Assembly: GCA_013203785.1 (NCBI GenBank)
Contig: JABMPJ010000049.1
Coordinates: 1-37,527 of the forward strand
Origin: Lentisphaerota bacterium
Lineage (GTDB): Bacteria > Verrucomicrobiota > Kiritimatiellia > UBA8416 > JABMPJ01
Length of the DNA: 37,527 nucleotides
Reading direction: 5' to 3'
Positions within the stretch are counted from its first letter, which is position 1, and each line of letters opens with the position of its first letter. The notes under the pieces were generated by a model that saw only the letters and a program-made list of their open reading frames with translations, did no database searches and was not told the origin of the DNA. Positions 7,397 through 14,710 of this stretch are shown here, one piece after another. The translations under genes and the position numbers were made by a program.

Positions 7397-8575
7397 ATGG
7401 ACAAAGAGTATACTGCGAACCGTCCGGAGCTCAGTGTGGTCATGCCATGTCTGAATGAGGCCGATACACTGACCATCTGTATTGAGAAGGCTCAGCGCGC
7501 GATGTTGGCTCACGGTATTGAAGGCGAAATCATCATCGCCGATAATGGTAGTACGGATGGGTCAGTTGCCATTGCTAACCGCTTGGGCGCACGCGTGGTT
7601 CACGTGGCCGAGCGCGGCTACGGGTCGGCTCTGCGCGGTGGGATTGAGGCCTCGCGGGGCCAGTTTGTCATCATGGGGGATGCCGATGACAGCTACGATT
7701 TTCTCGATATCCCTCTCTTTGTGGATTCCCTGCGCGAAGGCCATGATCTGGTCATGGGCTGTCGCCTCCCGGCGGGGGGCGGGACGGTGAAGGATGGGGC
7801 GATGCCGACCCTGCATCGCTGGTGGGGAAATCCGATGTTTTCGGCTATGGTGCGGAGCATGTTCAAAGCGCCGATCCACGATGTTTACTGCGGCTTACGA
7901 GGTTTCACGCGCGCCCTCTATCAAGAGTTGGACCTGCGCTGTACGGGAATGGAATTTGCCACCGAAATGGTAATCAAGAGTAGCCTGTTCAAGGTTAGGA
8001 TCTCAGAGGTCCCCATTACGCTGCATCCGGATGGACGTAAATCACACGCGCCCCACCTGCGGACCTTCGCGGACGGATGGCGCACGTTGCGCTTCTTTAT
8101 GCTCTACAGTCCCAGGTGGCTCTTCCTTGTGCCGGGGGCTACGACCGGAGTGTTGGGACTGAGTGCCTGGGTGCTGGCCTTGTCAGGGGCGACTTTCCAC
8201 GGCATTCGTTTTGATGCACACACCTTGCTGTTTGGGAGTCTCTTCCTGATTGTCGGCTACCAATCGATACTGTTTGGGATCTTCACGAAACTGTTCGCCA
8301 TAGGCGAACATCTGCAGCCCGAAGATCCGCGTTTGTCGAAGGTGATCCGATTTATTACTTTGGAGCGGGCCTTGCTGGTGTCGACCGGCGTCCTGGCGAT
8401 CGGATCCCTGCTGCTGGTCGTGGCGATAAACCAGTGGCGCTTGGCGGGCTTTGGGTTGCTGGACTACGCCGCAACGATGCGCTGGGTGGTGCCCGGGGTC
8501 ACCTTGGCGGCCATCGGGTTCCAGACGATTTTATCGAGTTTGTTCATTAGCGTCTTGGGCCTGAAACATCGGTGA
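7397..8575 (+). CDS. GT2 polyprenyl-phosphate sugar synthase-like (DPMS/GtrB type) with C-terminal TMs
   Basis: This 392-residue protein has an N-terminal GT-A domain. SVVMPCLNEADTL is at about 13-25, ADNGSTDGS at 48-56, and the D-x-D region MGDADDSYDF at 93-102. These features match dolichyl/undecaprenyl-phosphate mannose or glucose synthases. PIHDVYCGLRGFTR at about 159-172 is also typical of that subgroup. Roughly residues 250-392 contain four hydrophobic segments, like GtrB-type enzymes with a membrane anchor. It likely transfers a sugar from a nucleotide donor to undecaprenyl phosphate at the inner leaflet, giving the donor used by GT-C enzymes. The stop TGA overlaps the next ATG by one base (TGATG). 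The sugar specificity cannot be told. Confidence 0.86.
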   Translation: MDKEYTANRPELSVVMPCLNEADTLTICIEKAQRAMLAHGIEGEIIIADNGSTDGSVAIANRLGARVVHVAERGYGSALRGGIEASRGQFVIMGDADDSYDFLDIPLFVDSLREGHDLVMGCRLPAGGGTVKDGAMPTLHRWWGNPMFSAMVRSMFKAPIHDVYCGLRGFTRALYQELDLRCTGMEFATEMVIKSSLFKVRISEVPITLHPDGRKSHAPHLRTFADGWRTLRFFMLYSPRWLFLVPGATTGVLGLSAWVLALSGATFHGIRFDAHTLLFGSLFLIVGYQSILFGIFTKLFAIGEHLQPEDPRLSKVIRFITLERALLVSTGVLAIGSLLLVVAINQWRLAGFGLLDYAATMRWVVPGVTLAAIGFQTILSSLFISVLGLKHR

Positions 8576-9558
8576 TGACCTCCACGCCATGGCTTTCGGT
8601 AATTGTGCCGACCTATCAGGGCGCGCAGTTTCTAGGCGACACACTGGAGAGTATCGCGTGCCAGTGGAGCGATGACATCGAAGTAATCGCGATTGATGAC
8701 GGTTCCACCGATGCTACCCGCGAGATTTTGGACCACTATGGCTCAAGGATCGGCGTGCGTGTACTAGCGCACACACGCACAGGGAATTGGGTCCGTAATA
8801 CAAACCGCGCCTTGAGCGAAGCCCGCGGTGAATACCTCTGCATGCTTCACCAGGACGATCTCTGGCTACCACAACGCCTCGCTTCACTGCGAAAGGCTGC
8901 CGCCCACCATCCTAATGTCGGTCTGTTTCTAAACCCATCCTGGTTCATTGACAACGCCGGTCGGCCGGTCGGTCGATGGCGCGTCCCACTGCCGGTCGGG
9001 CAGCCGCTCGAGCCTTCGTCTGTTCTGATGCACCTGGTGGTCCAGAACTTCATCGCGCTACCCGCCCCCATGTTTAAACGTGATGGCTGGCGCGATGCGG
9101 GGCCGATGGATGACACCCTCTGGTTTCTGGCGGATTGGAAGTTGTGGGGGGCGCTTGCCGCGCGGACGCGCACGCTGGTGTTGCCCGACCTTCACACGGC
9201 TTTCCGTGTTCACCGGGCCTCACAGACCGCACAGCGCAGCCATGATGCCAACGATCTGCGACAGCAGTATGTCGATGTCATTGCATCAATGGGCGCTCAA
9301 CTCGAAGAGGGCCACAAGAAGCAGCAGGCTCTCGCCGCAGCTGAACTGAATACCGACGCGTCCATCGCCCTGGCCCTCTGGTCGCATGGCGATCGAGCGT
9401 CCGGCCTGCGGGAATTCATGCGGCATCCGCAGTTGCGGCCGGGGGTCTGGCATCAATTCTGGCGTGACTCACGCATGGTCGAGCGGGTCGCTGCACGCCT
9501 TCGCATCGGACTCCACACGGGCACAAAGCAGCCAAGGGGGGATCGGCATGCCTCCTGA
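8575..9558 (+). CDS. glycosyltransferase family 2
   Basis: This is a 327-residue cytoplasmic GT-A enzyme that probably adds one sugar of the repeat unit. WLSVIVPTYQGAQFLGDTLES opens the fold at residues 6-26, IDDGSTDATRE is at 40-50, and the metal-binding region CMLHQDDLWLP is at 89-99. The C-terminal third is alpha-helical and less conserved. I use ATG 8575, which overlaps the upstream stop as TGATG. An in-frame GTG three bases earlier is possible. No clear Shine-Dalgarno is present, so translation probably relies on coupling. The 3' end overlaps the next GT2 gene by 11 bases. Acceptor and donor are unknown. Confidence 0.86.
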   Translation: MTSTPWLSVIVPTYQGAQFLGDTLESIACQWSDDIEVIAIDDGSTDATREILDHYGSRIGVRVLAHTRTGNWVRNTNRALSEARGEYLCMLHQDDLWLPQRLASLRKAAAHHPNVGLFLNPSWFIDNAGRPVGRWRVPLPVGQPLEPSSVLMHLVVQNFIALPAPMFKRDGWRDAGPMDDTLWFLADWKLWGALAARTRTLVLPDLHTAFRVHRASQTAQRSHDANDLRQQYVDVIASMGAQLEEGHKKQQALAAAELNTDASIALALWSHGDRASGLREFMRHPQLRPGVWHQFWRDSRMVERVAARLRIGLHTGTKQPRGDRHAS

Positions 9559-10483
9559 GAAAGACGATCGGTATCCCGTCTCTGTGGTGATTCCCGTCTT
9601 GAACGCGGAGGCCTATCTGCCCGCCCTTCTTCTGGCCCTGAAGCGCCAGGTGCCGCGGCCCCCGCAGGAGATCATACTGGTGGACTCCATGTCCACCGAT
9701 CGCACCCGTGAGCTGGCGGAAGTCGAGGCGGGCGTTCGGGTGATTCCGATCCAGAACTTTTCGCATGGCCGGGCGCGAAATGTGGGTGTGCAGGCGGCGT
9801 CGAGCCCGATCATTGTGCTCATGACCCAGGATGCCGTTCCGCGTGACACGTTCTGGATGGCCCGCTTGATCGAGCCCCTCGGCCACGATAATGTGGTCGC
9901 CACGTTTTCCAGGCAGGTGCCTCGTTCAGATGCCCGCCCGATGGAGCAGTTCTATCTTCAGACCAGCTTCCCGGTGGACGGCCCGGTCCGAAGAGAGCAG
10001 GGGAGCAAGCAGGCCCCGAGTCTGAGTGACATGTTCTTCTCCAATGTCAGTGCGGCATTTGTGAGGGAGACGCTGCTGCGTCATCCTTTCGACGAAACCC
10101 TCATCATGGGTGAGGATCAGCAGTTTGCGCGCACGGTTCTATCGGCCGGCTATGCGACCCTCTATCAGCCCGACTCCGTGGTCATCCACTCGCACAGGTA
10201 TCCGCTACGAAGCGTCTTCAGGCGCTACGTCGACAGCGTATACGCAATCCGGACGATCAAGACCGATCATACTGTGGCCGATACCGCCTCGACGGGTGTG
10301 ACCTACCTGATGGCTGAGGCGTGGTTTATCCTGAGACGGCATCCGTTGACCATCCCGTACTATGCCCTCCATCTGTGTGCAAAGGTGGCGGGTGTCCTCG
10401 CAGGCCACATTCTGGAGCGATTACCGACGTGTGTGACGAGGCACCTGAGCCTGCACAGCTATCACTGGCAGTCGGATCGCTAG
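9548..10483 (+). CDS. glycosyltransferase family 2 (rhamnosyltransferase-like)
   Basis: This 311-residue GT-A enzyme has VSVVIPVLNAEAYLPALL at 11-28 and LVDSMSTDRTRELA at about 44-57. The acidic TQDAVP motif (about residues 93-98) stands in place of a plain D-x-D. NFSHGRARNVGVQAA at 70-84 followed by IVLMTQDAVP is characteristic of a GT2 subgroup often annotated as rhamnosyltransferases. GEDQQFARTVLSAGY carries the likely catalytic E-D. I chose ATG 9548 for its purine-rich site AAGGGGGG 6 bases upstream and the immediate start of the fold. A longer frame from 9386 overlaps the previous gene and is not credible. It is last in the three-gene GT2 run and ends 7 bases from a convergent gene. Confidence 0.85.
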   Translation: MPPEKDDRYPVSVVIPVLNAEAYLPALLLALKRQVPRPPQEIILVDSMSTDRTRELAEVEAGVRVIPIQNFSHGRARNVGVQAASSPIIVLMTQDAVPRDTFWMARLIEPLGHDNVVATFSRQVPRSDARPMEQFYLQTSFPVDGPVRREQGSKQAPSLSDMFFSNVSAAFVRETLLRHPFDETLIMGEDQQFARTVLSAGYATLYQPDSVVIHSHRYPLRSVFRRYVDSVYAIRTIKTDHTVADTASTGVTYLMAEAWFILRRHPLTIPYYALHLCAKVAGVLAGHILERLPTCVTRHLSLHSYHWQSDR

Positions 10484-10490
10484 CGGCGGC

Positions 10491-11453
10491 TCAGCCTCGG
10501 CGTGTGCTCTCCGTCAACTCTCTGCGGCCGGTCCTGCCGCGAAGGCCATCGCTAATGCCGCGTCCGTAGGCCTTGAACTTGTTCCATTTATCTGCTTCAA
10601 AAAGGACGAGCACAATAACCTGCTCCACAAGGTTTAGGAGGTCGTGCCACACGCAGCGAAACTCACGGAAAGCGAAGCGCCTTGCCAAGAGCGTGCGGTT
10701 GCGCGCCATGTAGTAGCGACGTTGAGCCGAGTGATCCGACGTACAGATCGACAGTCCGAGAATATGACGAACAATCTGGTTGCCGATCGAGTGGCGGATG
10801 AGCGGACGCGTGGACATCAGGACTCTGAAATGCGCGGCTCGAAATCTCAAACAGAGCTCTGTATCCACGGAATCGATAAACAAGGCATCTTCGAAGGATC
10901 CAACCTCTGCGAGGGCATGGAGCGATGTGAGTGATGCGGAGGTAATGCACATCGGAACCGTCACTGCGGCCGGACTCCCGGGCGGAAAGCGGTGAACCGC
11001 TCGGCCGGTACCCGAGCTAATGTAGTTGGAGCCGATCAGTGCGATGCGGTGTGGGGCCGGGTCATTGGCATAGATCGCAGTGAGAGCGCTCCAGAGAAAG
11101 GGCTCACATTGACTGTCCTGGTCGAACGTGAGGATCCATTCGTATCCCCGTTGGCGCGCCTCCCCGGTGGCTTGATTCAGTGCGGTGGCGATGCCCCGGT
11201 TGTCGCTGTTGGCCAGCAGCACTGTACCGTCACCTTGTGAGGCAAACGTTTGCAGCATCGCAACGGTCTCGCTGTGGGAGTGATTATCCACAATGATCAC
11301 ATGCGGCAGCTGCTGTTGCACCCGTCGCACATGGTCGCAGAAATCACTGTCGGGATGATAGGTCACGAAGACGGCGCATGTATTGAGCGCTGTGGGGGCG
11401 GAGCGGTTGGCTGCTCTCTCGTCTGGTGCGGAAGAAGAGTGGGGTGCGCTCAT
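10491..11453 (-). CDS. rhamnosyltransferase-like glycosyltransferase family 2
   Basis: This is a 320-residue GT2 enzyme. After a Ser/Ala-rich tail of about 24 residues come CAVFVTYHPDSDF, IIVDNHS at 53-59, and the pair NSDNRGIATALNQ at about 82-94 and WILTFDQDS at 106-114. This pattern marks the RfbF/WbbL-like rhamnosyltransferase group. It probably adds a deoxyhexose, but donor identity is an inference and no dTDP-rhamnose genes are in the window. The start ATG (11453) overlaps the stop of the upstream GT4 gene as ATGA, so the two are translationally coupled. A longer frame into the GT4 gene is rejected. Its end is 7 bases from the oppositely directed GT2 gene. Confidence 0.87.
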   Translation of the reverse strand: MSAPHSSSAPDERAANRSAPTALNTCAVFVTYHPDSDFCDHVRRVQQQLPHVIIVDNHSHSETVAMLQTFASQGDGTVLLANSDNRGIATALNQATGEARQRGYEWILTFDQDSQCEPFLWSALTAIYANDPAPHRIALIGSNYISSGTGRAVHRFPPGSPAAVTVPMCITSASLTSLHALAEVGSFEDALFIDSVDTELCLRFRAAHFRVLMSTRPLIRHSIGNQIVRHILGLSICTSDHSAQRRYYMARNRTLLARRFAFREFRCVWHDLLNLVEQVIVLVLFEADKWNKFKAYGRGISDGLRGRTGRRELTESTRRG

Positions 11454-12628
11454 GGGTACTCTGTCCCTGTCATGGGAAACGCGGCCCTGTGGCTGTTCCA
11501 GAACTGGAGCAGTCGATCGACGGTATGCGGCCATTGAAAATGCTCCTCGGCAAAAATCCGGCCATTGACGGCCAGGCGGTCCGCCAGGGGGCGGTCACGA
11601 TAGAGCTGCTCGATCTTATCTGCAATCTCCTCCGCGCCTCCGTTTCTAAGGAGGAGGCAATGCTTCTCATCTTCCATAAAGCGGCCGATGTTTGAGAACG
11701 GCAGGACAACCGGCCTCTGCATCGCGAAAAACTCCGGGAGCTTGGAGGGAAAGCGATAGTCGTTAAAGGGGCCCGGTGCACCGGGCTGGATCACTGCGTC
11801 GGCCATGGCGAGGATCGCGGGAAGACGATCGCGCGCGACATAGCCCAGCTCTTTACAGTAGTGCGGTGTCCGGCCCAGAACCCTGTTGCGGAGCCGATTG
11901 GCCTGTTGTCCCGTCCTGACCAGTCGGGCCGGAATGCCGCGCTGTCGTGCCAGGGCCACGGCGGCATAGAGCGACGTCACCTCGGCCGCATTGGCCCGGT
12001 GCGTACCGCCTGTGTAAACCACCAGGAAGTCGGAGTCTTTGGCCCCATAGCGCGCTCTCAAGCGGTCGTTGCGAGGGGCGGGCTTGAAGCGTTCGGTGTC
12101 ATATCCCGGCCACAACGTAACAGTCGGTACAGGCGGCGGAACCTGTTCTTTGAGCGACTGGATGATCACTGACACGCCGGCGGCGCCAGACAGGAACTCC
12201 TGGGACCGAACGGGATGAGCGCAATGGGGGCCAACCGCACGGTCTAGCGCGTCGGGTGAGAGGGCGGTCAGTTCGCCGGCCGAGAGACCCGTCTGTGCCT
12301 CCAGAATGGCCGCTTCATTGTCTTCCATATGGACCATATAGGGCACCCGCAGCAGCGTGGCCAGTGCGCAGGTCTGCTGCCGCACAATTTCGCGCGGCGT
12401 CCATGCGTAAATGAGGGAATCGGAAGGGAAGCGGGCGCGGTTCTGCAGGGCCTCTCGGAACGTCAACACGTCAAAACGTGGGGTGCCCAGACGATGTACG
12501 GTCTGTTTGTGAGCGGGAACCACTACGGTACAGGGGGTGCCACGCGTGGCGAGTTCATTGGCGATATGGAAAATGTGAACGGCGCTGTTGCTTAAGAAAT
12601 CCTGGTGGTTGACGAAAACAACATTCAC
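11450..12628 (-). CDS. glycosyltransferase family 4-like (GT-B)
   Basis: This 392-residue GT-B protein begins MNVVFVNHQDF, then NSAVHIFHIANELATRG, the typical N-terminal Rossmann half. The linker to the C-terminal half holds LWPGYDTERFKPAPRN. A C-terminal Rossmann domain starts at FLVVYTGGTHRAN and includes RLPAILAMADAVIQPG and RFPSKLPEFFAMQRPVVLP. The last of these replaces the strict E-x7-E motif, so donor binding may be atypical. It is probably cytoplasmic and adds a sugar to the growing glycan. It is the first gene of a two-gene minus-strand pair with the rhamnosyltransferase-like gene (ATGA overlap). The 127 bases upstream hold a strong hairpin but no clear promoter. Confidence 0.82.
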   Translation of the reverse strand: MNVVFVNHQDFLSNSAVHIFHIANELATRGTPCTVVVPAHKQTVHRLGTPRFDVLTFREALQNRARFPSDSLIYAWTPREIVRQQTCALATLLRVPYMVHMEDNEAAILEAQTGLSAGELTALSPDALDRAVGPHCAHPVRSQEFLSGAAGVSVIIQSLKEQVPPPVPTVTLWPGYDTERFKPAPRNDRLRARYGAKDSDFLVVYTGGTHRANAAEVTSLYAAVALARQRGIPARLVRTGQQANRLRNRVLGRTPHYCKELGYVARDRLPAILAMADAVIQPGAPGPFNDYRFPSKLPEFFAMQRPVVLPFSNIGRFMEDEKHCLLLRNGGAEEIADKIEQLYRDRPLADRLAVNGRIFAEEHFQWPHTVDRLLQFWNSHRAAFPMTGTEYP

Positions 12629-12702
12629 AAACTATACGGCTGTAACCCCGCCCCTTGAACCCCTGCGCTCAGTACGGATTCTATGGTAAGCCGATATGTA
12701 TT

Positions 12703-12724
12703 CCCGCCAGCCTGGGCTGGCGGG
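12703..12724 (-). terminator. perfect GC-rich hairpin after the propeller-like gene, possible terminator
   Basis: CCCGCCAGCC is followed by TG and then its exact complement. This gives a 10-bp stem, or about 8 bp with a realistic loop. It lies 32 bases beyond the stop of the secreted propeller-like gene and 75 bases before the GT4 start. In the minus direction it is followed by AATACATATC, which is not a U-run, so intrinsic termination is doubtful. It could instead protect the mRNA end or separate the two genes. Confidence 0.4.
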
Positions 12725-12755
12725 AGCGGGCCCCGCAGGATCACGGTCGGCTGAC

Positions 12756-13973
12756 TCAGGGATTCGATTGAAGCGCCGGGATGACCATCATGAGGATATC
12801 ATCACCCCCACCGGTGCCAACGTTGATCTTGAGATAGTTCATCACATTCTGGTTGGCTTGCCCGTATGCAAGGTGCAGGTTGCCATCTGCATCCACGGTC
12901 ACATCCGGCCATGCGCCGGGGCCTACATCGATCTCGGGGCCCTGCACGCCTACCTGCGTAATGAACTGTAGCTTAACGCGGTTGGCGCGCGTCCAGGCGA
13001 CCCATACGCCGCCACCCTTGGCGGCCGCCATGCGCGGCACCTTGCGGTAGAGGTGGAAGGCGTTGGCGTCAATCGTGATCAGGCTGGTGGTGGGTCTCTG
13101 CAGTCCCCCGTTGGCAGGATTCCAGATGTTCATCACAAAGCCCTGATCCCATACGCAGGCGATATAACCAATCTCGGGGTTCTCGGAGTCGCCGACGACA
13201 CCCGGATGGATCTCATCCGGACCCAGATTGTAGGTGGGGTAGTGGGCCCACACAATCGGGCTACCGGTGCGGGCTGAGTTGTTGTACGAGGATGGGTTGC
13301 TGGGAGAGCCAGCCTGACACCCATGCGTGACGGCGCCGCCGGCGCGCTGTGCCAGGTCGTAATCGTGCTGCTCGCCGCTCTGGCCAATCTGAAGGTATTG
13401 TTCGCCCAGATTTTCGCCCGACGTGCCCACAGCGCGTCCGTAGCCGTCACCGGTGTAGATGTAGCAGCGGCCGGGGAGGGTATCATCTACACCTAGCGAA
13501 CCGTTAATCCATCCGTCCTGCGGGCCAATGTGTTGCTCGGGCAGCATGATCAGCGTGAGGTCGTTCAGCACATTGTTAACGGTCCAAAGCCCGGTCCCGC
13601 TGACCTGCAGATTCCCGGCGGTGAAGTAGTGCGAAATAACCCAGAGGCGGTCCTGCTTGTCAATCTTGAGCTGTGGCCGATGCGCGTTGTTGGCAACCGA
13701 ATGCTCCGGCATCTGGGCCTGAGTCCATTGGTTCGCACCAATGCGGTGCGACATATAGAGCGTGTTTCCGAAGAAACCGAAGTCGCTGGCGACATGCGCC
13801 AGGCCCGCAGAATCGATCCCGATACTGATGCCCTCCGCACGGACGGATCCAAAGGTCTCCGCAATCGCCGTCTTGGCGGCCAGATTCTCCGTCGTCAGGT
13901 TTGGAATATCCTGCGCATAGCAGATACCCGCCGACAGCAACACCCCCGTTAACAGCACTAGCACTTTTCTCAT
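12756..13973 (-). CDS. secreted beta-propeller-like protein of unknown function
   Basis: This 405-residue protein starts with a clear Sec signal peptide (MRKVLVLLTGVLLSAGICYAQ, cleavage near residue 20). It has no further membrane segment, so it is exported to the periplasm or outside. The body is beta-rich with repeated blade-like phrases such as DSAGLAHVASDF, DKQDRLWVISHY, GGGVWVAWTRAN and DADGNLHLAYGQ. These resemble the D-x-x-G-x-[LV]-H-[VL]-[AW] blades of sialidase-like and other propellers. No catalytic set (for example the Arg triad of sialidases) is obvious. The AAGGAG ribosome-binding site just upstream is excellent, and a promoter is visible further up. A role in binding or trimming the polysaccharide is only a guess from location. 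Confidence 0.75.
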   Translation of the reverse strand: MRKVLVLLTGVLLSAGICYAQDIPNLTTENLAAKTAIAETFGSVRAEGISIGIDSAGLAHVASDFGFFGNTLYMSHRIGANQWTQAQMPEHSVANNAHRPQLKIDKQDRLWVISHYFTAGNLQVSGTGLWTVNNVLNDLTLIMLPEQHIGPQDGWINGSLGVDDTLPGRCYIYTGDGYGRAVGTSGENLGEQYLQIGQSGEQHDYDLAQRAGGAVTHGCQAGSPSNPSSYNNSARTGSPIVWAHYPTYNLGPDEIHPGVVGDSENPEIGYIACVWDQGFVMNIWNPANGGLQRPTTSLITIDANAFHLYRKVPRMAAAKGGGVWVAWTRANRVKLQFITQVGVQGPEIDVGPGAWPDVTVDADGNLHLAYGQANQNVMNYLKINVGTGGGDDILMMVIPALQSNP

Positions 13974-14042
13974 CTTTGATTCTCCTTGCTACATTAATGC
14001 CAACCAGAACGCCTTCAACCTTAAACCACTATTGAGTCCAGA

Positions 14043-14071
14043 ACAGTACCAGATGATTCTGTTCAGGTCAA
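14043..14071 (-). promoter_or_regulatory. candidate sigma70-type promoter for the propeller-like gene
   Basis: Reading the minus strand, TTGACC (14071-14066) is separated by 17 bases from TACTGT (14048-14043). Transcription would start near 14036, leaving about 60 bases of leader before the ATG at 13973 with its strong AAGGAG. The -35 box is near consensus and the -10 box is only fair. A second weaker pair (TTGAAG, 16 bases, TAATGT) lies nearer the gene. The rest of the 214-bp gap 13974-14187 shows no other feature. Confidence 0.45.
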
Positions 14072-14187
14072 TACTGGGTCTCCTCTTTCACAGCCTGCCA
14101 ACCCGATGATAGGGAAAGGCGCGCGTGTGCCCCTTAGAATTTAAGCAAGTACTATGCCATGCCCCTACCGTGCCGGGCGGGAGCTCA

Positions 14188-14577
14188 CTACTCGGACTCT
14201 GAGCTCTCGACGTCCTTCTTGCGCGGAAAGAAGAAGATAGCCCCCACGACTACCACGATCACGGCGATGATGCTGAAGTTGATGCGGTCCTGCTTCTGAT
14301 TTTTCACCCGCTCCAGATATTCGGGAGACTCTTTGAGTGCCCCCTGCAGCCAGGCGGCATCCTTTCCCCCCTCGGTCAGGTAAGGCACGAAGTTGGCCAT
14401 GCCGCTGGGATCAACCGGTCGTTTGAGTATCTTCTCATAGGCCCGCGTCACCACATCGTGGGCCTGATCTATAGACATCTTTGAGGTCTTCGCCCCGTCC
14501 TTCCCGAAGGAGAATCCCGCGGAGAGGCACATCAGCAGAATGCCCAACAGGTATATGCATCCGGATCGGCTTTTCAT
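14188..14577 (-). CDS. small anchored protein with one DUF4214-like module
   Basis: This is a 129-residue protein. Residues 8-25 look like a signal peptide (YLLGILLMCLSAGFSFG). Residues about 38-90 match the pattern of DUF4214-type repeats seen in surface and S-layer-like proteins (VTRAYEKILKRPVDPSGM, then LKESPEYLERV). Residues 102-117 form a C-terminal TM followed by FFPRKK and an acidic tail. This gives a periplasmic module held by a C-terminal anchor. I prefer ATG 14577 to an in-frame GTG 12 bases upstream. Neither has a strong ribosome-binding site. It stands alone and is divergent from the GT-C gene at 14711. No sorting motif of PEP-CTERM type is present. Function unknown. Confidence 0.72.
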   Translation of the reverse strand: MKSRSGCIYLLGILLMCLSAGFSFGKDGAKTSKMSIDQAHDVVTRAYEKILKRPVDPSGMANFVPYLTEGGKDAAWLQGALKESPEYLERVKNQKQDRINFSIIAVIVVVVGAIFFFPRKKDVESSESE

Positions 14578-14710
14578 GGAACGTCTCACTTAATACTGTG
14601 GTTTGTGATGGGTGAAATGCTAGCATGGCGGCGGTTGTGATAACAAGACAAAGCGCAGATTCCTGGCGTATCCCGGGCTTCTGCAAGGCGTGTTAAGAGG
14701 GGCAGGAGAC

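Noticed and set aside
14188..14577. PEP-CTERM/exosortase sorted protein
   Set aside because: It has a C-terminal TM and basic residues but no Pro-Glu-Pro-type motif, and no exosortase is in the window.
14590..14710. Divergent promoters between the DUF4214-like and GT-C genes
   Set aside because: Only weak box pairs (for example TTTCAC-16-TATTAA on the minus strand, with two matches in the -35) were found. Not good enough to list.
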